A stretch of 64,000 nucleotides of DNA from Mycobacterium sp. E787 (GTDB taxonomy: Bacteria > Actinomycetota > Actinomycetes > Mycobacteriales > Mycobacteriaceae): contig NZ_LZKL01000033.1 of the NCBI RefSeq assembly GCF_001668725.1, forward strand, positions 62,001 to 126,000. Direction: 5' to 3'. Below the pieces are notes generated by a model. That model was not told the origin of the DNA. It did no database searches and saw nothing but the letters and a program-made list of their open reading frames with translations. Position numbers and translations under genes: made by a program. Below are positions 10,487 to 17,608 of this stretch, piece after piece. The stretch's first letter is position 1; every line of letters starts with the position of its first letter.

Positions 10487-12664
10487 ATGGGTATCGCACT
10501 GACCGACGACCACCGCGAACTCGCCGAGGTGGCCCGCGCGTTCCTGACCGCGCAGAAGGCGCGGTGGGCGGCCCGGTCCCTGCTCGACGCCGCCGAAGAA
10601 TCCCGGCCCCCGTTCTGGCAGAACCTGGTGGAGCTCGGCTGGCTCGGCCTGCACATCGGCGAGGAACACGGCGGCTCGGGCTATGGGCTGCCCGAACTCG
10701 TGGTGGTCGTCGAGGAACTCGGCCGCGCGGTGGCGCCCGGACCGTTCGTGCCGACCGTCATCGCGTCGGCGGTGATCGCCAAAGACGGCACGCCCGAGCA
10801 GAAGTCGCGGCTGCTGCCCGGGCTGATCGACGGCACCGTCACCGCAGGAATCGGCCTGGGCGGCCGCGTGCGCGTCACCGACGGCACCGCGGCCGGCGAG
10901 GCCGGCATCGTCCTGGGGGCCGGGCTTGCCGAGCTGCTGGTGGTCGCCGCCGGCGACGACCTGCTGGTGCTGGAGCGCGGCCGGTCCGGTGTCTCGGTCG
11001 ACGTACCCGACAACCTCGACCCGACCCGGCGCTCCGGGCGCGTCCGCCTGGACAACGTGAGCATCGGCGCCGACGACGTCGTGGCGGGGGCGCGGGAGTC
11101 GGCGCTGGCCCGCGCCCGCACCCTGCTGGCCGCAGAGGCCGTGGGCGGGGCGACGGACTGCGTGGAGTCCGCCGTCGCCTACGCCAAGGTGCGCCAGCAA
11201 TTCGGCCGCACCATCGCGACTTTCCAAGCCGTGAAGCATCATTGCGCGAACATGCTGGTGGCCTCGGAGTCGGCGACCGCCGCGGTGTGGGACGCGTCGC
11301 GCGCGGCGGGGGAGGATTCCTCCGAGGATGAAGCCCAGTTTCGCCTCGTCGCCGCGGTGGCCGCGGCGCTGGCGTTCCCGGCGTATGCTCGCAATGCCGA
11401 ACTCAACATCCAGGTGCACGGCGGCATCGGCTTCACCTGGGAGCACGACGCGCACCTGCACCTGCGCCGGGCGCTGGTGACCACGGCGCTGTTCGGCGGC
11501 GACGCCCCGGCCGCCGACGCCTTCGAGCGCACCGCGGCCGGCGCCGTGCGGGAGAACAGCCTGGACCTGCCGCCCGAGGCCGAAGAGCTGCGCACCCGGA
11601 TCCACGCCGACGCCGCCGAGATCGCCGCGCTGGACAAGCAGGCACAGCGCGACAAGCTGATCGAGACCGGCTACGTGATGCCGCACTGGCCCAAGCCGTG
11701 GGGCCGCGCGGCCGACCCGGTGGAGCAGCTGGTGATCGAGGAAGAGTTCCGGGCCGCCGGCATCAAGCGGCCCGACTACGGGATCACCGGATGGGTCATC
11801 TTGACCCTGATCCAGCACGGAACGCCTTGGCAGATCGAGAGATTCGTCGAGAAGGCTTTGCGTAAGGACGAGATCTGGTGTCAGCTGTTCTCCGAGCCGG
11901 ACGCCGGATCGGACGCGGCGTCGATCAAGACCCGCGCCACCCGGGTCGACGGCGGCTGGAAGATCAACGGGCAGAAGGTGTGGACCAGCGGGGCGCACTA
12001 TTGCGCGCGGGGGCTGGCCACCGTACGCACCGACCCGGAGGCGCCCAAGCATGCCGGCATCACCACGGTGATCGTCGACATGAAGGCGCCCGAGGTCGAG
12101 GTGCGCCCGCTGCGGCAGATCACCGGCGGCTCGGATTTCAACGAGGTGTTCTTCAACGACCTGTTCGTGCCCGACGAGGACGTCGTCGGCGAGCCCAACA
12201 CCGGGTGGACGGTCGCCCGCGCCACCCTCGGCAACGAACGCGTCAGCATCGGCGGCAGCGGGTCGTTCTACGAGGGCCTGGCGGACATGCTGATCGAACT
12301 CGTCAAGCAGCGCCCGGATCAGTTGGCGGGCGCCAAGATTCGTGTCGGGAACTACCTGGCCGACGACCACGCGCTGCGGCTGCTGAACCTGCGCCGCGTC
12401 GCACGCAGCGTCGAAGGCGCGGGCCCGGGACCCGAGGGCAACGTCACCAAACTCAAGCTGGCCGAGCACATGGTCGACGGGGCCGCGATCGCGGCGGCCC
12501 TGCTGGGTCCCGAGGTCGCGCTCGGTGACGGCCAGGGCGCGCTGGCGGCCCGCATGATCATGGGTGCGCGCGGCATGTCGATCGCCGGCGGCACCTCGGA
12601 GGTCACCCGCAATCAGATCGCCGAACGGATCCTCGGCATGCCGCGCGACCCGCTGATCAACTAG
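10487..12664 (+). CDS. fadE22: Double-domain acyl-CoA dehydrogenase
   Basis: A 725-residue fusion of two acyl-CoA dehydrogenase domains (about 1-360 and 380-725), the size of M. tuberculosis FadE22 (about 721). The C-terminal half carries the flavin/substrate signatures CQLFSEPDAGSD, INGQKVWTSGA and the closing GGTSEVTRNQIAERILG; the N-terminal half is more divergent, with a domain start resembling TDDHRELAEVARAFL and HGGIGFTWEHD near its end. Such fused or heterotetrameric dehydrogenases often act on bulky steroid-like or branched acyl-CoAs. GAGGAGG precedes the ATG. A hairpin terminator-like repeat follows the stop. Confidence 0.9.
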   Translation: MGIALTDDHRELAEVARAFLTAQKARWAARSLLDAAEESRPPFWQNLVELGWLGLHIGEEHGGSGYGLPELVVVVEELGRAVAPGPFVPTVIASAVIAKDGTPEQKSRLLPGLIDGTVTAGIGLGGRVRVTDGTAAGEAGIVLGAGLAELLVVAAGDDLLVLERGRSGVSVDVPDNLDPTRRSGRVRLDNVSIGADDVVAGARESALARARTLLAAEAVGGATDCVESAVAYAKVRQQFGRTIATFQAVKHHCANMLVASESATAAVWDASRAAGEDSSEDEAQFRLVAAVAAALAFPAYARNAELNIQVHGGIGFTWEHDAHLHLRRALVTTALFGGDAPAADAFERTAAGAVRENSLDLPPEAEELRTRIHADAAEIAALDKQAQRDKLIETGYVMPHWPKPWGRAADPVEQLVIEEEFRAAGIKRPDYGITGWVILTLIQHGTPWQIERFVEKALRKDEIWCQLFSEPDAGSDAASIKTRATRVDGGWKINGQKVWTSGAHYCARGLATVRTDPEAPKHAGITTVIVDMKAPEVEVRPLRQITGGSDFNEVFFNDLFVPDEDVVGEPNTGWTVARATLGNERVSIGGSGSFYEGLADMLIELVKQRPDQLAGAKIRVGNYLADDHALRLLNLRRVARSVEGAGPGPEGNVTKLKLAEHMVDGAAIAAALLGPEVALGDGQGALAARMIMGARGMSIAGGTSEVTRNQIAERILGMPRDPLIN

Positions 12665-12678
12665 GCCGGTTCCCCCGG

Positions 12679-12736
12679 CGAGCAGACGCAAAAGCCCCCA
12701 TTTCGGCGCGAAATGAGGGGCTTTTGCGTCTGCTCG
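12679..12736. terminator. Long palindromic hairpin, bidirectional terminator/dispersed repeat
   Basis: Perfect 20-base arms (12679-12698 and 12717-12736; core GACGCAAAAGCCCC) enclose a second inverted repeat ATTTCG-GCG-CGAAAT. It sits between the converging fadE22 and DUF35 genes, 2 bases from the DUF35 stop. Nearly the same element recurs at 42985-43034. Confidence 0.75.
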
Positions 12737-12738
12737 CG

Positions 12739-13074
12739 CTAAGTGGCGGGGGCGAATTGGGGCGCGCCGCCGCTGCCCTTCTCGGGCCGGATCGCGACGG
12801 GCATCCCGCACGTCACCGAATCCGGTTCACAGCCAACGATATTGGCCGCCACCCGCAACCCGCTCTGTTCGGCGAGTTCGACGATGGCGATCACGTAGGG
12901 CGTCGGGATGTCCGGGTTGTACGGGTGGTGGTTCACAGTGTAGGTGAACACCGTGCCGCGGCCGGACACCGGCCGCGCCACCAGCGGCCCGCCGCAGTCG
13001 CGGCATTCGCCGGTCGCCGGGTGCACCCAGCGCGCACACTGCTCGCAGTGCTCGATCAGCAGCTGGCCTGACAC
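12739..13074 (-). CDS. Zn-ribbon OB-fold (DUF35) acyl-CoA-binding protein
   Basis: A 111-residue protein with an N-terminal zinc ribbon (C10, C13, C24, C27) and an OB-fold containing VFTYTVNHHPYNPDIPTPYVIAIVEL-type strands. DUF35 proteins bind acyl-CoA and form complexes with thiolase-fold enzymes such as Ltp2 or with hydratases such as ChsH2. The divergent thiolase-like gene 57 bases away is the obvious partner. The GTG start lies 7 bases after a TACTGT -10 hexamer on the minus strand, so the mRNA is probably leaderless. Confidence 0.85.
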   Translation of the reverse strand: MSGQLLIEHCEQCARWVHPATGECRDCGGPLVARPVSGRGTVFTYTVNHHPYNPDIPTPYVIAIVELAEQSGLRVAANIVGCEPDSVTCGMPVAIRPEKGSGGAPQFAPAT

Positions 13075-13081
13075 GCCAAAT

Positions 13082-13093
13082 ACAGTACACTCT
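13082..13093. promoter_or_regulatory. Overlapping divergent -10 elements
   Basis: Minus-strand TACTGT (13087-13082) is 7 bases from the DUF35 GTG. Plus-strand TACACT (13086-13091) points to the thiolase-like gene. The two hexamers overlap, so one regulator could control both genes. Confidence 0.45.
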
Positions 13094-13131
13094 ATTGATT
13101 CGGCGCGGGTGGCGGCTCACGGGAACGGGCG

Positions 13132-14331
13132 GTGCGTATGGCGTATTTCGAAAAGGACGCGATCCTGTCCGGCATCGGCATCTCGCGCATCGGCCGCCGC
13201 ACCGGCATTCCCGGCTTCGAGCTGACCATGGAGGCGGTGCGCGCCGCCATCGCCGACGCCGGCCTGGCGCCCGCGGACATCGACGGGATCGCGACGCTCG
13301 GCGACACGCCGGCGTCGGACGTGAACGCCGAATTGCGGATCGAAGCGGCCGACTGCGGCGCCGGCTTCGGAACCGGCGGCCTGCTGAGCCCGGTGATGTC
13401 GGCGTGCCGCGCGGTCGCCGAGCGGCGCGCCCGCCACGTGGTCGTCTACCGGACGATCCAGATGCTCGGCGGCACGGTGCCGGTCAAGCGGGAGGAGAAC
13501 GCGCCCGCCCAGCCGCTGGCGCGCATGTTCGAAACGCCCGAGGGCGCGCCGCGGCCGGCCGTCGGCGCGATGGACGACGTCAACGATCTCGTTGCGGCCC
13601 ATGCCTATTCGGCGGCGAACTGGCTGGCGCTGAACTGCCGCCGCCACATGGAGCTGTACGGAACCACCAAGGAACAGCTGGGCTGGCTGGCGCTCAACGG
13701 CAGGCGCAACGCCGGGCTGAATCCCCTTGCGGTGTACCGGGAACCGATGACCATGGCCGACTACCTGGGTGCGCGCCCGGTGTCCACGCCGTTCGGGCTG
13801 CTGGACTGCGATGTGCCGATCGACGGCTCGATCGCGGTGGTGGTGTCGCACGGGGAGTACGCCCGCGACTGCCCGCACCGCGCGGTGGCGGTGGAGGCGA
13901 TCGGCGGATCCGACGGCGCCGGCGGCTGGTTCCACCGCGCCGACTACCCCAAGATGGCCATGTCGGACGCGACCGCGCAGATGTGGTCGCGCACGCAGCT
14001 GACGCCGGCCGACCTCGACGTCGCCCAGTTGTACGACGGTTTCACGTTTCTCACCCTCGCCTGGCTGGAAGCCCTCGGGGTGTGCGGCGACGGCGAGGGC
14101 GGGCCGTTCGTCGAGGGCGGCGCGCGGATCGCCCGCGACGGCCGGTTGCCGCTGAACACCTACGGCGGCCAACTCTCGGCCGGGCGCATGCACGGCTACT
14201 GGGCCTTGCACGAGGGCTGCCTGCAGCTGCGCGGCGAGGCGGGGGAGCGCCAGGTGCCGAAACGCCCGGAGGTCGGGGTGGTTTCCGTGGGCGGCGGGCC
14301 GGTCGCCGGATGCATGCTGCTCACATGTTGA
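13132..14331 (+). CDS. Thiolase-fold lipid-transfer protein, Ltp2/aldolase-like
   Basis: A 399-residue thiolase-superfamily protein of the SCP2/lipid-carrier type, with the N-terminal start AILSGIGISRIGR and the conserved AQLYDGFTF segment near residue 300. Where degradative thiolases have the nucleophile (CATG or CASG), this protein reads FGTG, with a Cys four residues earlier, so ordinary thiolytic cleavage is doubtful. Ltp2-type enzymes lack that Cys and catalyse retro-aldol cleavage together with a DUF35 partner, which here is encoded divergently. The side-chain-degradation context (acyl-CoA dehydrogenase, 3-hydroxyacyl-CoA dehydrogenase) agrees. The aldolase role is inferred. Confidence 0.75.
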   Translation: MRMAYFEKDAILSGIGISRIGRRTGIPGFELTMEAVRAAIADAGLAPADIDGIATLGDTPASDVNAELRIEAADCGAGFGTGGLLSPVMSACRAVAERRARHVVVYRTIQMLGGTVPVKREENAPAQPLARMFETPEGAPRPAVGAMDDVNDLVAAHAYSAANWLALNCRRHMELYGTTKEQLGWLALNGRRNAGLNPLAVYREPMTMADYLGARPVSTPFGLLDCDVPIDGSIAVVVSHGEYARDCPHRAVAVEAIGGSDGAGGWFHRADYPKMAMSDATAQMWSRTQLTPADLDVAQLYDGFTFLTLAWLEALGVCGDGEGGPFVEGGARIARDGRLPLNTYGGQLSAGRMHGYWALHEGCLQLRGEAGERQVPKRPEVGVVSVGGGPVAGCMLLTC

Positions 14332-14339
14332 GATAGCCT

Positions 14340-15761
14340 GTGGCACAGCACGATTCCGGTCCCGCGGACAAACTGGCCGCACAGATTGCCCGCGACATCG
14401 AGGCGGACATCGTCCGCCGCGGCTGGACGGTCGGTGAGTCGCTGGGCTCGGAGCAGTCTCTGCAACAGCGCTACGGCGTGAGCCGATCCGTGCTGCGGGA
14501 GGCGGTGCGCCTCGTCGAACACCACCGGGTTGCCCGGATGCGCCGCGGGCCGGGCGGCGGGCTGCTGATCTGTGAGCCGGATGCCGGCCCCGCCACCCGC
14601 GCCGTCGTGATCTACCTCGAGTACGCGGGCACCACCCTGGTCGACCTGCTCAACGCGCGCCTGGTGCTCGAGCCGCTGGCGGCCTCGGTGGCCGCGGAGC
14701 GGATCGACGAGGCCGGCATCGAGCGCCTGCGAGCGGTGCTGCGCGCCGAGCAGCAGTGGCGGCCGGGTCTGCCGGCGCCCCGGGACGAGTTCCACATCGC
14801 GCTGGCCGGGCAATCCAAGAACCCGGTGCTGGAACTGTTCATCGACATCCTGATCAGGCTCACCACCCGATACGCGCTGCAGTCGCGGACCGACTCGGAA
14901 ACGGAGGCGATCGAGGCGGTCGACCACATGCACAAGCGCCACGCCGAGATCGTCGCCGCCGTCACCGCCGGCGACGCGGCGCGCGCAAAGTCGCTGTCCG
15001 AGCGGCACGTCGAGGCGGTGACCGCTTGGCTGCAGCAGCATCACCCCGGCGGCAAGGGCCGACCGCGCCCGACCCGCCGCCGGCCGCTCGACGGCGAGGC
15101 GCCCCACGGCAAGCTCGCCGAGATGCTGGCGGCGACGATCGGCGACGAGATCGCCGACGGCGGCTGGCGGCCCGGTTCGGTGTTCGGGACCGAGACGGTC
15201 CTGCTGGATCGCTACCGGGTGAGCCGCGCGGTATTCCGGGAAGCGGTGCGGCTGCTCGAATATCACTCCGTGGCGCAGATGCGCCGCGGACCCGGCGGCG
15301 GCCTGATCGTCGGCCGCCCCCGGGCGCAGGCCAGCATCGACACCATCGCCCTGTACCTGCAGTACCGCAAGCCCACCCGCGAAGACCTGCGCAGCGTGCG
15401 CGACGCCATCGAGATCGACAACGTCGCCAGAGTCGTCAAGCGGCGCGCCGAACCCGGCGTGGCGGCCTTCTTGACCGCTTTCGACACCAGCGCGCGGGAC
15501 GTCGCCGCCGAGGTCGGGTTTCACCTCGGGCTGGCGCAGCTCGCCGGCAATGCGCTGCTCGACCTGTTCCTCCGGATCATCATCGAGCTGTTTCACCGGC
15601 ACTGGTCCAGCACCGGGCAGGCGGAGCCGACCCCGGCCGACGTGGCCGCCGTCGAGCACGCTCACGCGCGGATTCTGCAGGCGATCAAGGCCGGCGACGA
15701 CAGCCTCGCCCGCTACCGCACCCGGCGTCATCTGGACGCCGCCGCGTCGTGGTGGCTGTAA
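14340..15761 (+). CDS. Tandem GntR/FadR-type regulator fused as one chain
   Basis: A 473-residue protein made of two consecutive GntR units. Each has a winged helix (about residues 10-75 and 255-320, with LQQRYGVSRSVLREAVR and LLDRYRVSRAVFREAVR) and an FCD effector domain behind it. GntR proteins normally dimerise to bind one operator, so this is a covalently fused dimer. The gene starts at GTG 14340, 8 bases after the thiolase-like stop, so it is probably co-transcribed and may control the preceding lipid genes with an acyl-CoA-type effector. M. tuberculosis Rv3060c has the same double size. Confidence 0.85.
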   Translation: MAQHDSGPADKLAAQIARDIEADIVRRGWTVGESLGSEQSLQQRYGVSRSVLREAVRLVEHHRVARMRRGPGGGLLICEPDAGPATRAVVIYLEYAGTTLVDLLNARLVLEPLAASVAAERIDEAGIERLRAVLRAEQQWRPGLPAPRDEFHIALAGQSKNPVLELFIDILIRLTTRYALQSRTDSETEAIEAVDHMHKRHAEIVAAVTAGDAARAKSLSERHVEAVTAWLQQHHPGGKGRPRPTRRRPLDGEAPHGKLAEMLAATIGDEIADGGWRPGSVFGTETVLLDRYRVSRAVFREAVRLLEYHSVAQMRRGPGGGLIVGRPRAQASIDTIALYLQYRKPTREDLRSVRDAIEIDNVARVVKRRAEPGVAAFLTAFDTSARDVAAEVGFHLGLAQLAGNALLDLFLRIIIELFHRHWSSTGQAEPTPADVAAVEHAHARILQAIKAGDDSLARYRTRRHLDAAASWWL

Positions 15762-15866
15762 CGGGGCGTCCGCGCGGGTGTGATCCGTTCGTTTGCATAG
15801 CGAAGGTCCCAATCGGGTATGGGGAGGTGGAAATGTAGGCGGCCGGTCCAGCAGGGGGTTGGCGTA

Positions 15867-16862
15867 GTGATCGATAGCGACAGGGCTGGAATGCGGGGGG
15901 GCTTGAGGGGAACCGAAACCGGCCGTTCGGGTTTCATCCATTCCGCGCTTCTTTACCGCTCCGAGCGGGAGTATCTGGATTTCGTTTCTCGCTTCGTCGT
16001 CGACGGGCTGACGGCCGACGAAGCGGTCCTGGTGGCGGTGCCCGGCGACAAGCTGGCCTCATTGCGGGACGCCTTGTCCGGATCGTTCGCCGGCGAATTG
16101 CGCATGCTGGACATCGCCGAGGTGGGCCGCAATCCGAGCCGCTTCATGGCCTTGGAGGGCTCCTTCGTCGACGAACACCCCGATCGGCGGGTGCGGATCG
16201 TGAACCAAATCGCCTGGCCCGGGCGCAGCGACAACGAATTCGTCGCCTGCACAGAGCACGAGGCGCTGGTCAACGAGGCGCTCGACGGCTACCCGGCGAC
16301 GAAGTTGTGCCTCTACGACGCAAGCCGGCTCGATGACGACCTGCTGGCGGACTCCCGCGCGACCCACCCCTATCTGTGGAACGGCGGTGCCCTGCAGCCC
16401 AGCGCCGACTACGCGCCGCATGACGTCCTGGAACGCTGCAACCGGCCGCTGACCGCCCACCCGGGGGCCGTCACGTACATGGTCAAGAAGTCCGCGGACC
16501 TCAGCCCGGCCCGGTCGTTCGCGGTGAACTACGCCGGCTGGGTGGGAATGTCCCGGGACGGGATCGACGATCTGCAACTGATCGCCACCGAGCTGGCCAC
16601 CAACAGCTTGATGTACACCGACGGCGCGTGCCGACTGGCCTTCTGGCGCCAGGACGACCATCTCGTCTGTGAGGCGCGCGACACCGGCCGGCTCGACGAC
16701 CCGTTGGTCGGGCGCCTGGACCCGGGCCCGAGCGCCCCCGCCAGCCGCGGGCTGTTCCTGGTGAACGCCATATCCGACCTGGTGCGCACGCACACCACGT
16801 CCGCCGGGACGACGATTCAGGCCTACCTCCGGTTCGAGCAGGCGCAGGGGCCGAACGGCTGA
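15867..16862 (+). CDS. MEDS-domain / HATPase anti-sigma-type signalling protein
   Basis: About 331 residues from the GTG at 15867, which follows AGCAGGGGG; an ATG at 15819 would add 16 residues but has no good ribosome-binding site. The N-terminal half (FIHSALLYRSEREYLDFV) fits the MEDS sensor domain. The C-terminal 130 residues form a GHKL ATPase of the RsbW/anti-sigma type with the N-box ELATNSLMYT and the G-box RGLFLVNAISD. Such proteins phosphorylate anti-anti-sigma factors or bind sigma factors. No receiver, HisKA or sigma gene is adjacent. Confidence 0.75.
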   Translation: MIDSDRAGMRGGLRGTETGRSGFIHSALLYRSEREYLDFVSRFVVDGLTADEAVLVAVPGDKLASLRDALSGSFAGELRMLDIAEVGRNPSRFMALEGSFVDEHPDRRVRIVNQIAWPGRSDNEFVACTEHEALVNEALDGYPATKLCLYDASRLDDDLLADSRATHPYLWNGGALQPSADYAPHDVLERCNRPLTAHPGAVTYMVKKSADLSPARSFAVNYAGWVGMSRDGIDDLQLIATELATNSLMYTDGACRLAFWRQDDHLVCEARDTGRLDDPLVGRLDPGPSAPASRGLFLVNAISDLVRTHTTSAGTTIQAYLRFEQAQGPNG

Positions 16863-16917
16863 GCGGACGGCGGAACCGCTTGCCCGGCAAGGGTTTCCCG
16901 CGCCGCGCGAAATGAAT

Positions 16918-16946
16918 TTGCATCGCCGGCATGGGGCGTCTATCGT
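16918..16946 (+). promoter_or_regulatory. Promoter of the leader ORF and LeuA-like gene
   Basis: TTGCAT (16918-16923) and TATCGT (16941-16946) are separated by 17 bases, and the leader GTG begins 7 bases after the -10. This is the geometry of a leaderless mycobacterial transcript. Confidence 0.6.
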
Positions 16947-16953
16947 CGCGCCC

Positions 16954-17004
16954 GTGCGTCTTGTCAAACGTGCCGTAGTAGCCAGCACCCGCAGCGGGGT
17001 CTGA
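16954..17004 (+). CDS. 16-residue leaderless leader peptide with Val-Val
   Basis: GTG at 16954 to TGA at 17002-17004 encodes MRLVKRAVVASTRSGV. Four of the 16 codons after decoding are Val, including adjacent GTA-GTA at 16975-16980, a codon that looks uncommon in this GC-rich sequence. The Val-Val codons form part of the first arm of the following stem-loop, the arrangement expected of a ribosome-stalling attenuator. The initiating codon coincides with the predicted transcription start. Confidence 0.5.
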   Translation: MRLVKRAVVASTRSGV

Positions 17005-17043
17005 TCCCAGACCGACCCCCCGCTGTGGGTCGGAAGCTACTAC
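16975..17043 (+). promoter_or_regulatory. Attenuator-like stem-loop before the LeuA-domain gene
   Basis: GTAGTAGC (16975-16982) pairs with GCTACTAC (17036-17043). Inside, ACCCGCAGCGGGG (16987-16999) pairs with CCCCGCTGTGGGT (17018-17030) with one G-U pair. A smaller competing hairpin, GGTCTG-ATCC-CAGACC (16998-17013), shares bases. No U-tract follows, so control could be on transcription or translation. Confidence 0.5.
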
Positions 17044-17080
17044 CGTCGGTCGCCCCCGCTGACCAGAGAAGACCGACGCG

Positions 17081-17593
17081 ATGTCCATCACCCTTCCGGA
17101 TCTCAACCCGGCCGAACCCACGGCGCCCGAGGGCGCCGGCGGATGGTTCGGCCGCCACTTCGGCGCCCCGCTGCCGCGCGGTCTGCGGGAGCAGGCCGAC
17201 GCCGTGTCCTGGGAAAGCTTCGTCGCCACCTACGGCCACACCGCCGGCCCGGTGCGGCTCGGGGACTTCGCGTGCACCGACGACGAGCGGCCCGCCGGGC
17301 GGCTCGGGCCGCAGGCCCGCAACTATCGGGCCGTCATTGCCGTCGGCGATCAGCTCAGCACCTCGACGGCCGCCGCCGGCGGGCCGATCGCCGCTTTGAC
17401 CACGATGCTGCACGAGCGCGGCATCGTGGTGGAGACGCTGAGGTTTCACCAGCTGCGGGCCGGCGGTATCACCGCCACCTTCATCCAGGGCGGCAACGGA
17501 ATTCGCGCCGAATGGGCGATGGGCCTCTCCGAGGATCCGACCCGGTCGGCGTTGCGCGCGGTGATCGCGTGCGCCAACCGGCTGCTGGCGTGA
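17081..17593 (+). CDS. Stand-alone LeuA allosteric-domain protein
   Basis: A 170-residue protein whose second half (about 95-170) resembles the C-terminal leucine-sensing domain of 2-isopropylmalate synthase: GPIAALTTMLHERGI, the FHQL segment, then WAMGLSEDPTRSALRAVIACANRLL. The catalytic TIM barrel is absent. It could sense branched-chain amino acids or regulate a partner enzyme. The valine-rich leader and stem-loop upstream fit such a link. The assignment to the LeuA-dimer family is by pattern and moderately certain; the N-terminal 80 residues are not recognised. Confidence 0.6.
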   Translation: MSITLPDLNPAEPTAPEGAGGWFGRHFGAPLPRGLREQADAVSWESFVATYGHTAGPVRLGDFACTDDERPAGRLGPQARNYRAVIAVGDQLSTSTAAAGGPIAALTTMLHERGIVVETLRFHQLRAGGITATFIQGGNGIRAEWAMGLSEDPTRSALRAVIACANRLLA

Positions 17594-17608
17594 CGCTGTT
17601 CGCGGGCG

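Noticed and set aside
14334..14339. TAGCCT as a -10 for a leaderless tandem GntR mRNA
   Set aside because: It directly abuts the GTG with no spacer, whereas the leaderless cases seen here have seven bases.
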